Counted from the stretch's first letter, positions 54,703-62,735 are shown. The stretch: 64,000 bases of DNA from Micromonospora cathayae (GCF_028993575.1 NZ_CP118615.1:3534001-3598000); one strand, 5' to 3'. Made by a program: numbers and translations. The notes: generated by a model from the letters alone, not told the origin.

Positions 54703-55266
54703 ATGGGGTCAGGGACGCGCCGAGGCGCGGCCGGGCTGGCGGTGGGTGTGCTCACCGCCCTCGGCGTGCTGCTGGGCGCGCCGCCGGCCCACGCCGCCGA
54801 CATCTACGTACAGGTCACCCCGAGCGACGTGGCGCCCGGTCACCTGGTCGGCATCCGGGCGAGCTGCCGCACCAACTACCATCCGGCCAGCGTCGAGTCG
54901 GAGGCGTTCGGCATCGTCACCGTCGAACCGCAGCACGGGTACCTCTCCGGCACCGCCACCGTGCACCCGCACACCAAACCCGGCCGGTACCGGGTCAAGC
55001 TGCTCTGCCCGGAAGGACCGAACGCCTCGACCATGCTGTACGTCAAGGCCGGGCCGGCCCCGAGCCCGACGCACCCCACCCCACCGAAGCCGGCCCCACC
55101 GCACCCGTACCCGACGCGCGGCCCGGCCACCGGGTTCGGCGGTACCGCCGGCGGCCCTGACCTCGGCGGGCTGCTGGTGCCCGGCGGCCTCGGGGTCACC
55201 GTCACCGGCCTGGTGCTGGTCATGGTGGCGACCCGGCAACGGACCCGCCGCGTCGGTCGCCGCTGA
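54703..55266 (+). CDS. Secreted, C-terminally membrane-anchored surface protein
   Basis: A 187-residue protein. Residues 1-31 are a Sec signal ending APPAHA. A small beta-rich domain follows (ADIYVQVTPSDVAPGHLVGI, with Cys pair RASCRTN and LLCPEG suited to a disulfide). Then a Pro/Thr-rich linker leads to a C-terminal hydrophobic helix and RQRTRRVGRR tail. No LPxTG is present before the helix. ATG 54703 is preceded by GGGAGGGG. It is followed after nine bases by the class F sortase gene, which suggests the two are linked in surface display. No enzyme motif. Confidence 0.82.
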   Translation: MGSGTRRGAAGLAVGVLTALGVLLGAPPAHAADIYVQVTPSDVAPGHLVGIRASCRTNYHPASVESEAFGIVTVEPQHGYLSGTATVHPHTKPGRYRVKLLCPEGPNASTMLYVKAGPAPSPTHPTPPKPAPPHPYPTRGPATGFGGTAGGPDLGGLLVPGGLGVTVTGLVLVMVATRQRTRRVGRR

Positions 55267-55275
55267 GCCCCGGCC

Positions 55276-55968
55276 ATGGCCACCGCCCGCGCCACCGTCA
55301 GCGTCAAGCCCACCATCCCGATCCGGCGGTACCCGCCCGCGCCCCGGGACGACCGTCGTCGGTGGCGGCTGGCGCTGGCCGTCGCCCTGGTACTGCTCGG
55401 TGTGTTCGGCACCGGAGCCGGTCTCGGCCGGTCGGCGGGTCGACCCTGGCAGGGCCTGGCCGCCAGTTCGGCGCAGGCCCCGGGCGACCGGGCGGACGCG
55501 CTGTCGGCCGGCGAACCGGTGCGGCTGAGCGTGCCGGCGATCGGGGTGACCGCCCCGGTCACCCGGGTCGGCCTGGCCGCCGACGGCACCGTGGCCGTTC
55601 CGCCGCTGGAGCGGGCCGCCGAGACCGGCTGGTACGACCGGGGGCCGACCCCGGGAGAGGTCGGCCCGGCGATCATCGTCGGGCACGCGGACACCAAGTC
55701 CGGCCCGGCGGTCTTCTACGACCTGCGGAAACTGCGCCCGGGGGATCGGATCGAGGTGACCCGGGCCGACGGGTCGACGGCGGTGTTCGCGGTCTCCTCG
55801 GTGGAACGCTTCGACAAGGACAACCTGCCCGTCGAGCGGGTCTATGGCGACCGTAGCGGGCCGGGCCTGCGCCTGATCACCTGCGGCGGGCAGTTCCTCG
55901 GTGGCAGCGTCGGGTACGCCGACAACGTCATCGCCTTCGCCACCCTGCTCTCTCCGCAGCAGAGCTGA
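55276..55968 (+). CDS. Class F sortase
   Basis: A 230-residue membrane-anchored transpeptidase. A cytoplasmic head of about 35 residues and one helix (LALAVALVLLGVFGTG) precede the sortase domain. VRLSVPAIGVTAPV starts the barrel, the catalytic His is in IIVGHADTKSG and the catalytic Cys in RLITCGGQF. YADNVIAFA follows, as expected for class F. It would join surface proteins to peptidoglycan or act as a processing transpeptidase. It forms an operon with the upstream surface protein and is convergent with the MhuD-like gene across 10 bases. Confidence 0.88.
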   Translation: MATARATVSVKPTIPIRRYPPAPRDDRRRWRLALAVALVLLGVFGTGAGLGRSAGRPWQGLAASSAQAPGDRADALSAGEPVRLSVPAIGVTAPVTRVGLAADGTVAVPPLERAAETGWYDRGPTPGEVGPAIIVGHADTKSGPAVFYDLRKLRPGDRIEVTRADGSTAVFAVSSVERFDKDNLPVERVYGDRSGPGLRLITCGGQFLGGSVGYADNVIAFATLLSPQQS

Positions 55969-55978
55969 CGGTCGCCGG

Positions 55979-56299
55979 TCAGCTCTTGCCGGTGACCTCC
56001 TGCACCACTTCGAACTCCAGCAGGTTCGCCCCGGAGGCGACCGGCCGCCGCTGCTCCCCGCCACCGTCACCGGCGTGCGCGGCCCGCGCCGGCCCGGACG
56101 CCCACGCCTGGTACGCCTCCTCGGACTCCCAACGGGTGTACACGAAGTAGCGGGTCTCGCCGGCCACCGGGCGGAGCAGCTCGAAACCGAGGAACCCCGG
56201 GGAGTTCTCGACCGCACCGGCGCGGGCGGCGAACCGGCGCTCCAGCTCCTCGCCGGCACCGGGCGGGACGTCGATCGCGTTGATCTTCACGACTGCCAT
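55979..56299 (-). CDS. mhuD: MhuD-like haem-degrading monooxygenase
   Basis: A 106-residue ferredoxin-like (ABM fold) protein. Asn7, Trp66 and His75 occur at exactly the positions used by Mycobacterium tuberculosis MhuD for haem binding and degradation, and NSPGFLGFELLRP and LLEFEVVQEV match that family closely. MhuD releases iron from haem without CO. ATG 56299 follows AGGTGGA; an earlier in-frame ATG would add residues MhuD lacks. It is transcribed behind the hairpin at 56341, so it has its own promoter. Confidence 0.92.
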   Translation of the reverse strand: MAVVKINAIDVPPGAGEELERRFAARAGAVENSPGFLGFELLRPVAGETRYFVYTRWESEEAYQAWASGPARAAHAGDGGGEQRRPVASGANLLEFEVVQEVTGKS

Positions 56300-56340
56300 G
56301 GCTTCCACCTTACGTGCGCCCATAAGGGCGGGCTCAATGT

Positions 56341-56386
56341 GCGGCATCTTGGCCTATCCAGGCGGGGTGAGGGCCCAGGATGCCGC
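56341..56386 (-). terminator. Hairpin after the three-gene Cys-protein operon
   Basis: GCGGCATC (56341-56348) pairs with GATGCCGC (56379-56386), extended inwards by a TTGGCC/GGCCCA stem with one wobble. It lies 50 bases after the last gene of the minus-strand operon and before mhuD. Confidence 0.6.
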
Positions 56387-56436
56387 ATCTCGTGTTGATC
56401 AACGGGTTCGAGAGCCTGGCCGCCGGCCATCCCGCC

Positions 56437-56820
56437 TTACGGGCCGTGTCGGTCCCCTCCGGTCCGCTGCCGTGCCCAGGTGACGAACCGGGCGTACAGG
56501 TCGACGTCGGCGGGCAGCTCGGCCGCCGCCTCGACCAGCCGCGCACCCAGGAAGACCAGCAGCCCCACCCGGTCGTCCCGGTACCGGGCCAGCAGGCCCA
56601 GCTTGGCCGGCGAGCACGGCCACGCCGCCCCGCACACCGCACACCGCCACGCCGGCCGCGTGTAGCCGTGCCGGTCAGCAGCCCGGCGTCCATCCACGCG
56701 ACGGTCGGCGGTGCGTCGTTCCCCGGCCCGGTGGTCACATGCACGCCGGTCGTCGGTCCGTTGGTCGGCTGCACGACGGTCGCCGGCCCGGTGGTCACCT
56801 GGGCGCGGGGAGCCGGTCAT
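56437..56820 (-). CDS. Small Cys-pair protein (flavin reductase-named family)
   Basis: A 127-residue protein whose second half carries RPAWRCAVCGAAWPCSPAK, three Cys in a CxxCx5C arrangement, followed by a helix (LARYRDDRVGLLVFLGARL). Actinobacterial homologues are often labelled flavin reductase, with no support I can see. The first ~50 residues are Arg/Asp-rich repeats (RRAADQR type) and are probably not translated; a start near residue 50 is plausible. It overlaps the upstream gene by 26 bases and is last in the operon 57582-56437. Function unknown. Confidence 0.65.
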   Translation of the reverse strand: MTGSPRPGDHRAGDRRAADQRTDDRRACDHRAGERRTADRRVDGRRAADRHGYTRPAWRCAVCGAAWPCSPAKLGLLARYRDDRVGLLVFLGARLVEAAAELPADVDLYARFVTWARQRTGGDRHGP

Positions 56821-57148
56821 CCGGCCACACCTCCCGGGCCACCAGCTCCGCGTCCTTCCGGCCGAGCCGCAACCACCACAGGTACCGGGCGACCAGCAGT
56901 TCCTCGTGCACGGTGCTCACCTCACCGCGCGTCCGCCGTGCCTCGGCGGTCATCCGTACCACCGCTGCGGCCCGCTCGGCCGGTGTGGTCAACGGCAGCG
57001 CGGCCCGGAACGGTGGGCAGGGCCACCGGTCGCCGCACCCGGCGCAGTAGACCGTCGCCCAGCGGCGACTGTGCACGACGGTCGGCGCTGCCCCGTCGGG
57101 CGGGGCGTCGGCAGGACCCGACATGATCCGGCGGATCTCGGGTCTCAC
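56795..57148 (-). CDS. Small Cys-pair protein
   Basis: A 117-residue protein with VYCAGCGDRWPCPPF (CxxCx4-5C), a zinc-ribbon-like element that echoes the CAVCGAAWPC of the next gene. The C-terminal half is helical (EELLVARYLWWLRLGRKDAEL). The GTG start at 57148 overlaps the TGA of the first operon gene, so translation is coupled; ATG eight codons later is possible. It is probably a paralogue of the downstream gene. Function unknown. Confidence 0.72.
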   Translation of the reverse strand: MRPEIRRIMSGPADAPPDGAAPTVVHSRRWATVYCAGCGDRWPCPPFRAALPLTTPAERAAAVVRMTAEARRTRGEVSTVHEELLVARYLWWLRLGRKDAELVAREVWPDDRLPAPR

Positions 57149-57582
57149 CAGAGCCCCCCGTGTTCCCGCCGGTGCTGCGCGAGCCCGGTCGGCTCGGCCC
57201 AGATCACGGCGCTCGCGGCGGACGCCGGCGTGAGGTCGCGTACGTACGGCAGGGAGAACGGGCCGATCGGGTTCGTCGGGTACGGCACCGGCTCGGGCTC
57301 GGGCTCCGGCTCCGGCTCCGGCTCCGCTGGCGGGGACGGTCGCGGCGGCGGAGCCGGCTCACGCCGGGGGCGCTCGGCGAGTAGCTGTACGCCGGCCGGA
57401 AGGCCGTCGCGGTCGGGGTGTTCGGGCGGCGCGGCGAGCGGTCCGAGCCGTACCGGGTTGCGGCGGTCGGGGCAACGCCACCAGGAACGCAGGCCGCAGG
57501 AACAGGCGATCCGCCAACGGCGCAGCACTGGTCGGTGTGCGGGGCCGAAGGGAACAGGGCGGGTGAGCCGTGATCGTGACAT
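57145..57582 (-). CDS. Hypothetical protein with Cys cluster and Glu-Pro repeat
   Basis: A 145-residue protein. The first third is basic with RRWRIACSCGLRSWWRCPDRR (CxCx6C); the middle is proline-rich with six Glu-Pro pairs; the end has TPASAASAVIWAEPTGLAQH. No membrane segment. ATG 57582. It heads the three-gene operon and is divergent from the XRE regulator over 93 bases. The three Cys-containing proteins and the XRE/DUF397 pair may form one module. I do not know its function. Confidence 0.65.
   Translation of the reverse strand: MSRSRLTRPVPFGPAHRPVLRRWRIACSCGLRSWWRCPDRRNPVRLGPLAAPPEHPDRDGLPAGVQLLAERPRREPAPPPRPSPPAEPEPEPEPEPEPVPYPTNPIGPFSLPYVRDLTPASAASAVIWAEPTGLAQHRREHGGLW
57290..57325 (-). 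repeat. Hexanucleotide repeat coding Glu-Pro
   Basis: Six tandem hexamers (two GGCTCG then four GGCTCC on the plus strand). The repeat codes (Glu-Pro)6 in the first gene of the small operon. Length changes would keep the reading frame. Confidence 0.8.
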
Positions 57583-57675
57583 GACCCTAGGCTTGCTCAC
57601 GGTTGCGGGCTGATCACACCGCGTAGACCGGTGGTCGCCGATTGGTCTGGACGTCCAGGAAGGACAGAAGACAAC

Positions 57676-58443
57676 GTGAATCCAGTTTTTGTCACCGCGC
57701 TGGCCGAGGCAGGGCTGACCACGGAACGGTTGGCCGCGCAGGTCGGCGTCGATCCGAAGACCGCCGCCCGCTGGGCGAACCCGGGGCGCATCCCGCAGAC
57801 CCGGCTCCGCGCCGAGGTCGCCACCGTGCTCGGGCGCACGATCACCGAACTCTGGCCCGAGGTGCTCAAGCGCCGCGACCCGGTGTGGTTCCGCCCCTGG
57901 GCGGACCTGGAACGCGAGGCGGTCGCCCTGCGCTGGTACGAGTTGGCCTGGGTGCCCGGCCTGCTCCAGACCGAGGCTTACGCGCGGGCCACCCTCGCGG
58001 GCGAGAACCTCACCCGGGACGAGGTCGACGACCTGGTGTCGGCCCGGATCGCGCGGCAGTCCATCCTGCATCGTGACCGGCCACCGCTGTTGGTGGTGCT
58101 GATCGACGAGCTGGTGCTGCGCCGGACGGCGGGCGGCGACCGGGCCATGATGCGCGAGCAGTGCCAGCACCTAGCCCGGTGCGCGGCGCTGCCGTCGGTG
58201 CAGGTGCACGTGGTGCCGGCGGACGTCGGCATGTACCCCGGGCACGGTGGCCAATTCATCCTTGCCGACATGCCGGACGGTACACGGGTGGCGCATGTGG
58301 ACGGACAGGTCAAGGCGCAGATCATCGAGCAGCGGGCCGAAGTGGCTACCCTGGACCGCCGCTGGGCGCGTATAACCGGGGTGGCGCTTCCGATAGCGCC
58401 GTCCCTGGCCCTCATCACGGAAGCGGCGGAATCATGGAGCTGA
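57676..58443 (+). CDS. XRE-family regulator with DUF5753 C-terminal domain
   Basis: A 255-residue protein. Residues 1-70 form a helix-turn-helix of the XRE kind (TERLAAQVGVDPKTAARWAN), and the rest is the DUF5753 domain (PGLLQTEAYARATL, then PPLLVVLIDE, and VQVHVVPADVGMYPGHGG). Streptomyces WhiJ-type regulators have this layout and are paired with DUF397 proteins. GTG 57676 follows AGGACAGAAG. The gene overlaps the DUF397 gene by 10 bases and faces the three-gene operon, which it may control. Confidence 0.88.
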   Translation: MNPVFVTALAEAGLTTERLAAQVGVDPKTAARWANPGRIPQTRLRAEVATVLGRTITELWPEVLKRRDPVWFRPWADLEREAVALRWYELAWVPGLLQTEAYARATLAGENLTRDEVDDLVSARIARQSILHRDRPPLLVVLIDELVLRRTAGGDRAMMREQCQHLARCAALPSVQVHVVPADVGMYPGHGGQFILADMPDGTRVAHVDGQVKAQIIEQRAEVATLDRRWARITGVALPIAPSLALITEAAESWS

Positions 58444-58622
58444 GTGGCGCGCGGTGGCGCAAGAGCAGCCGGAGCGGCAACAACGGTGGCGCGTGCGTCG
58501 AGGTGGCGGACAATCTGCCGGGCGTGGTGCTGGTCCGGGACACCAAGGACCGCGACGGCGGGACGCTGACCTTCGCCCCGCAGGCGTGGCGGGCGTTCGT
58601 CGACGTCGCCCGGCGACCCTAG
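58434..58622 (+). CDS. DUF397 small protein, partner of the XRE regulator
   Basis: A 62-residue protein with the DUF397 pattern: MELSGARWRKSSRSGNNGG, the Cys in ACVEVAD, LVRDTKDRDGGTL and a C-terminal FAPQAWRAFVDV. ATG 58434 lies inside the end of the XRE gene, so they are co-translated. Such pairs occur throughout Streptomyces and have been discussed as toxin-antitoxin-like or developmental regulators. Which partner would be toxic is not evident here. Confidence 0.88.
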   Translation: MELSGARWRKSSRSGNNGGACVEVADNLPGVVLVRDTKDRDGGTLTFAPQAWRAFVDVARRP

Positions 58623-58778
58623 GCCCTGCCTGGTGGACGATGGGTCGCGCTCGCCACGCACGTACGGCGCGAGCGGATGTCTGCGACTCCCGGGACCGGA
58701 CGCTGCCCGGGGCCGGATGACGATCCGGCTGCTCCGGGATCGGGGAGCGGTGGTGGCACGACCGTTGCTGGCTGCCTG

Positions 58779-58811
58779 AGGTGTGATCGGTTCGGCGTGT
58801 CGTGTACCTGA
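58779..58811 (-). repeat. Dispersed 33-base element, copy B
   Basis: Reads on the minus strand TCAGGTACACGACACGCCGA and on to an ACACCT end. It matches copy A at 30 of 33 positions. It lies 56 bases beyond the stop of the alpha/beta hydrolase in the gap 58623-58866, the same relation that copy A has to trmB. Confidence 0.7.
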
Positions 58812-58866
58812 GCCACCCAGAACGCCGGTGCGACCCCGGGCGCGTCGCGGACCGTAGGTGGCGGTG

Positions 58867-59598
58867 TCAGTGCAGGTGTCGGGCGAAGAACCGTAGCGTG
58901 CTGTCCAGTTCGAAGGCCGGGATCTCCCCGTGCCCGCCGGGGTTGGCGTGCAGGGTCTTGTCGGTCGAGGCCAGGGCGTCGAACAGCGCCAGGCCCTGGG
59001 CGCGCGGCACCCGCTCGTCGTCCCACTGCATGAGGAACTCCACCGGGACGGTGATCCGCGCGGCCGGCTCCGCCGATGCCAGCGCACCGCCCAGACCCAG
59101 CACCGCCGCGCGGACCCGGGGTTCGGCGGCGACGAACGGAACGCCGAGCCCACACCCCAGCGACACCCCCCAGTAGCCGACCGGACCAGCACCGACGTGC
59201 TCACGCTCCTGGACGGCGTCCAGGACCACCCGCCATTCCGGGACGGTCCGGCGGGCCACCAGCGCCTGGAAGTCCGCGAGCAGCGGAGCCAACTCCTCCC
59301 CGGCTTCCACCCGCGCCTGGTTCCGGGTCGCGATCCGGTCGTACTCCTCGTCCTTCGGTCGGTCGCCGTGGCCCGGCACGTCCACCGCGACCACCGCGAA
59401 ACCCCCTTCGGTCACGAAGCGGCGCGCCCGGAACATGATGCCGGGGGCCTTCTTGTGCTGGCCGCCGCCGTGTCCCATCAGGATCAGCGGGCGGGTACCG
59501 ACGGCATCGTCCGGCGTCCACAGCACGCCGGGAACGTCGTCGATGGTGAACAGTTGTTCGCGGACGCCGTCGGACGACGTCTCAGAGGTGAACCGCAT
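58867..59598 (-). CDS. Alpha/beta hydrolase (dienelactone hydrolase-like)
   Basis: A 243-residue cytoplasmic hydrolase. LILMGHGGGQHKKAP gives the oxyanion-hole region, GYWGVSLGCGLG the nucleophile elbow with Ser, WDDERVPR a candidate acid, and NPGGHGEIP the catalytic His. The length and the GHGGG element suit dienelactone hydrolase/acyl-peptidase relatives. Substrate unknown. ATG 59598. Copy B of the dispersed element lies 56 bases past the stop. Confidence 0.85.
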   Translation of the reverse strand: MRFTSETSSDGVREQLFTIDDVPGVLWTPDDAVGTRPLILMGHGGGQHKKAPGIMFRARRFVTEGGFAVVAVDVPGHGDRPKDEEYDRIATRNQARVEAGEELAPLLADFQALVARRTVPEWRVVLDAVQEREHVGAGPVGYWGVSLGCGLGVPFVAAEPRVRAAVLGLGGALASAEPAARITVPVEFLMQWDDERVPRAQGLALFDALASTDKTLHANPGGHGEIPAFELDSTLRFFARHLH

Positions 59599-59785
59599 AG
59601 CGTTCAGAGCCTTTCGGGGTGCCTGTTGCGGGCACTCCCTAGGCCATGCGGGGGAGGGAGGCCCGACCTGTCACAGCGTTGATCGGTCTCACCTCCTCGG
59701 TTCGCGGCAGCGCACAGCGGGGCCGAACGTACCACGAACGGCCCGGTAGCGTCGTCGGCTCCGCCGGTGGTCGTGGACCGACCCG

Positions 59786-60424
59786 TCACCCGTACGTCGG
59801 GTGCTGCGGCCAGCCCTCCGGGGAGTCCTCCCAGTCCTGCATCCGGCCGTACGCGGTGAGGTCCATGATGCTGGCGGCGAAGACCAGCCGGTCCACGCCC
59901 CGCGCGGTGGTGCTGTAGGTGCGGTAGACGTCGTCGCCGTCGCGCAGGAACACGCTGAGCATGAACCCGTTGCCCGCACCACAGTCGTCCGAGAAGGACG
60001 TGCCGTGCGACGACACGAACGGCAGCGTCCAGCCGCGTTCGGCCTTGTACGCCTCGATCTGGGCCAGCGGCATGTTGGACACCGTCACCCAGGTGATGCC
60101 CCGCGCGGCCAGCATCGGCAGCGCGTGCCCGGGCACGTTGTCGGTGAAGGCGGTGCAGCCGGGGCAGTAGTGCTTCGGCCCCCGGTCCATGAACTGGTAC
60201 ACGACGAGTTCGTTCCGGCCGTCGAACAGGTCGGTCAGGGACCTGGGGCCGTCGGGCGTGTCGAACACGTACGGCTTGTCGAACCGCACCATCGGCAGCC
60301 GTCGTCGCCGCGCGGCCAGCGCGTCCTGCGCGCGGGTCACCTCCTTCTCGGCCTTGAGCAGGTCGTCGCGGGCCTGCTGCCACTGTTCGGCGGATACGAT
60401 CTCCGGTTTCACCATGTCCGTCAT
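59786..60424 (-). CDS. DUF899 family thioredoxin-like protein
   Basis: A 212-residue member of the DUF899 group, thioredoxin-fold proteins of unknown reaction. A helical head (EQWQQARDDLLKAEKEVTRA) is followed by LVVYQFMDRGPKHYCPGCTAF, with the Cys-x-x-Cys pair in PCPGC-like form, and GRMQDWEDSPEGWPQHPTYG. ATG 60424 is used; ATG 60415 also possible. It runs on the same strand as, and 46 bases after, exonuclease III. Confidence 0.87.
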   Translation of the reverse strand: MTDMVKPEIVSAEQWQQARDDLLKAEKEVTRAQDALAARRRRLPMVRFDKPYVFDTPDGPRSLTDLFDGRNELVVYQFMDRGPKHYCPGCTAFTDNVPGHALPMLAARGITWVTVSNMPLAQIEAYKAERGWTLPFVSSHGTSFSDDCGAGNGFMLSVFLRDGDDVYRTYSTTARGVDRLVFAASIMDLTAYGRMQDWEDSPEGWPQHPTYG

Positions 60425-60470
60425 CCTGCCCGCGGGGTACGACAGAAGTGGCGCGTTCCCCTACCGTGGG

Positions 60471-61286
60471 TCACTCCGCTGCGGTGGGCGGCAGGTCCAC
60501 GTCCACCACGATCGGGGCGTGGTCCGACGGCCCCTTGCCCTTGCGGGCCTCCCGGTCGACGTAGGCGGCGCGCACCGCCCCGGCGAACGGTGCGGAGGCG
60601 TACACCAGGTCGATCCGCATGCCCTTGTTCTGGTGGAACATGCCGGCCCGGTAGTCCCAGTAGGTGAACGGGTGCGGCCCCTTCATCGGGGTCGGCACCA
60701 CGTCGGTCAGGCCCAGGTCGCGCAGCGCGGCCAGCGCCGCCCGCTCCGCCGGGGTGACGTGCGTCGAGTACGTGAACACGGCCGGGTCCCACACGTCGGC
60801 GTCGGTGGGGGCGACGTTGAAGTCCCCGCACACCGCCAACGGCAGCCCACCGCCGGTGGCCGGCTGGCCGCCCGCCAACTCGACAGCCAGGGCGTCGCGC
60901 AGCGCGGCGAACCAGGCCAGCTTGTACGTGTAGTGCGGGTCGTCGGGGGAGCGGCCGTTCGGCACGTACACCGACCAGATTCGCAGCCCGGCGCAGGTGG
61001 CCGAGATGGCCCGCGCCTCCGGTTCGGGGAAGCCGGGCTGGCCGGGGAAGCCGACCGTGACGTCGGACAGTCCCACCCGGGACAGGATCGCCACCCCGTT
61101 CCACCGGCCGTCGCTGTGGCTGGCGACCGTGTAGCCCAGCTCGCCGACCTCGGCCACCGGGAAGGCGCCGTCGGGGCACTTGGTCTCCTGAAGGCAGACC
61201 ACGTCCGGCGCGGTGCCGGCCAGCCAGTCGAGCAGCCGGGGCAGGCGGGTCTTCACCGAGTTCACGTTCCACGTCGCCACACGCAT
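60471..61286 (-). CDS. xthA: Exodeoxyribonuclease III
   Basis: A 271-residue AP endonuclease/exonuclease. Motifs are complete: ATWNVNSVKTRL at the N-terminus, CLQETKC (metal Glu), VCGDFNVAPTDADVWDP, and GPSDHAPIVVDV with the catalytic Asp-His. ATG 61286 gives the canonical MRVATWNVNS start. It repairs abasic sites and blocked 3' ends. A DUF899 gene follows. Confidence 0.95.
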   Translation of the reverse strand: MRVATWNVNSVKTRLPRLLDWLAGTAPDVVCLQETKCPDGAFPVAEVGELGYTVASHSDGRWNGVAILSRVGLSDVTVGFPGQPGFPEPEARAISATCAGLRIWSVYVPNGRSPDDPHYTYKLAWFAALRDALAVELAGGQPATGGGLPLAVCGDFNVAPTDADVWDPAVFTYSTHVTPAERAALAALRDLGLTDVVPTPMKGPHPFTYWDYRAGMFHQNKGMRIDLVYASAPFAGAVRAAYVDREARKGKGPSDHAPIVVDVDLPPTAAE

Positions 61287-61384
61287 GAGGTCAGCCTGCC
61301 CCATGCCCGCCGGTCGTGCCCGTCGGCCCGCCGCTGGTCGTGTCCGGCGGCCCGGGGCACGCCTGGCCCGGCGATCCGACCCGG

Positions 61385-61409
61385 CCCGGCGGGCCCCACT
61401 CCCGCCGGG
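61385..61409 (-). terminator. Hairpin after the PAC2 gene
   Basis: CCCGGCGGG (61385-61393) and CCCGCCGGG (61401-61409) are perfect arms with a seven-base loop, 12 bases beyond the PAC2 stop. Confidence 0.65.
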
Positions 61410-61420
61410 CGGGGGCGGGG

Positions 61421-62341
61421 TCAGCCGGTGGGGTTGTCGCCGGGGCGGCTCTGCTCGGCCAGGAAACGCTCCAGCTCGGCACCGAGTTCGTCGGCGGTGG
61501 GCAGTGGCCCGGCCTCCGTGGCGAGCAGGTTCTTCTCGCCCCGGCCCCGGGCGAACGCGTCGTACTGCTCCTCCAGGGCCTGGACCAGCGACGCGGCGTC
61601 CTCGGTCTGCGCCACCTGCCGGTCGATCTCCACCCGGACCACCTCGGCGGCCGAGCGGAGACTGTCGCTGGGCAGCAGCAGGCCGGTGCTGCGGGACACC
61701 GAGGAGAGCAGCACCTCGGCCGCCGCCGGGTACTCGGTCTGGGCGACGTAGTGCGGTACGTGCACGGCGAAGCCGAGGGCGTCCCGGCCGTCCTTGCCGA
61801 GCCGGTACTCCAGCAGGTGGCCGACGCTGCCGGGCACCTGCACCCGCTGCAACCACGGCTCGTAGCCGGCGATCAGGTCACGTCGGGTGGCGTGCGCGGT
61901 CACCCCGGTGGGCCGGGTGTGCGGTACCGCCATCGGGATGGCGTTGAGGCCGACGGTGAGCCGGACGTCCAGCCGGGCGGCCAGCCCGCTGACCGCCGCC
62001 ACGAAACGTTCCCACTGGAGGTCCGGTTCGGGGCCGGTGAGCAGCAGGAACGGGGTCTCGTCGTCGTCGCGGAGCAGGTGCAGCTCCAGCGCGGGGTGGT
62101 CGTAGTGCTCCCAGTGGTCCTCGACGAAGGTCATCACCGGGCGGCGGGACCGGTAGTCGAAGAGCTGGTCGACGTCGAAGGTGGCGATCGGGGTGGCTTC
62201 GAGGCTGTTGAGGAGTTGCTCACGGGCCAGTCGGGTGGCGTTGCCGGCGTCGACGAAGCCGGTCAGCGCCTGGATCAGCACCGGCTGACCGAGGTCGGGC
62301 AGGTCGTCGGTGAGCTGGTACAGCTCGTGTGGGTCGAGCAC
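61421..62341 (-). CDS. PAC2 family protein (proteasome assembly chaperone-like)
   Basis: A 306-residue PAC2 (ATP-grasp-like) protein, a family named after a eukaryotic proteasome chaperone; its actinobacterial role is not settled. QPVLIQALTGFVDAGNATRL and TFDVDQLFDYRSRRP open the domain, and PHYVAQTEYPAAAEVLL lies later. GTG 62341 is chosen because GGAGG (62351-62355) is nine bases upstream, giving the usual LDPHELYQL start. ATG 62419 would add 26 residues without family similarity. Confidence 0.85.
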   Translation of the reverse strand: MLDPHELYQLTDDLPDLGQPVLIQALTGFVDAGNATRLAREQLLNSLEATPIATFDVDQLFDYRSRRPVMTFVEDHWEHYDHPALELHLLRDDDETPFLLLTGPEPDLQWERFVAAVSGLAARLDVRLTVGLNAIPMAVPHTRPTGVTAHATRRDLIAGYEPWLQRVQVPGSVGHLLEYRLGKDGRDALGFAVHVPHYVAQTEYPAAAEVLLSSVSRSTGLLLPSDSLRSAAEVVRVEIDRQVAQTEDAASLVQALEEQYDAFARGRGEKNLLATEAGPLPTADELGAELERFLAEQSRPGDNPTG

Positions 62342-62735
62342 CGGTCTGGACCTCCCTGGTAGGTGCGCCACGGGCCGCCGTGGGGAGACGGCACCCGGTA
62401 CGGGAAACGTATTCGCCATCTTGGTGCATTCCTTCGCGGCGCGGTGGAGCGGCCGGGGGTGCCCGGGCTCGGCGGCGGACCGGCCGATGGCGGTGCCGGT
62501 TCGACCCGGAGGGCTCCGATCCTGGTCCGGACGGGTGGGCGGTCCCTCGGCCGTCCGGCCGGCGGCCTGCCCACCGACCGGTGGAGCGCATCCTGGAAGT
62601 GCTGCCGGCCCCGGTTGGCGGGGGTTTCTCCCCGGGCCGGACGCGCCGGCGGCGGCCGAGGCAAATGCCCGCCTTGCCGCGTATGGCAACAAACGCCAGC
62701 CTCGATGCCGTCCTGGCGGGTTTCGTGGGGAGAAA
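62342..62735. other. Long gap between PAC2 and the lysozyme-like gene
   Basis: About 450 bases separate the two divergent genes. The part near PAC2 is GC-rich, open in several frames, and shows no recognisable protein. The part near the right gene becomes AT-richer from about 62660. I see no tRNA and no clear riboswitch; the CRP-like palindrome at 62736 is reported separately. Confidence 0.5.
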
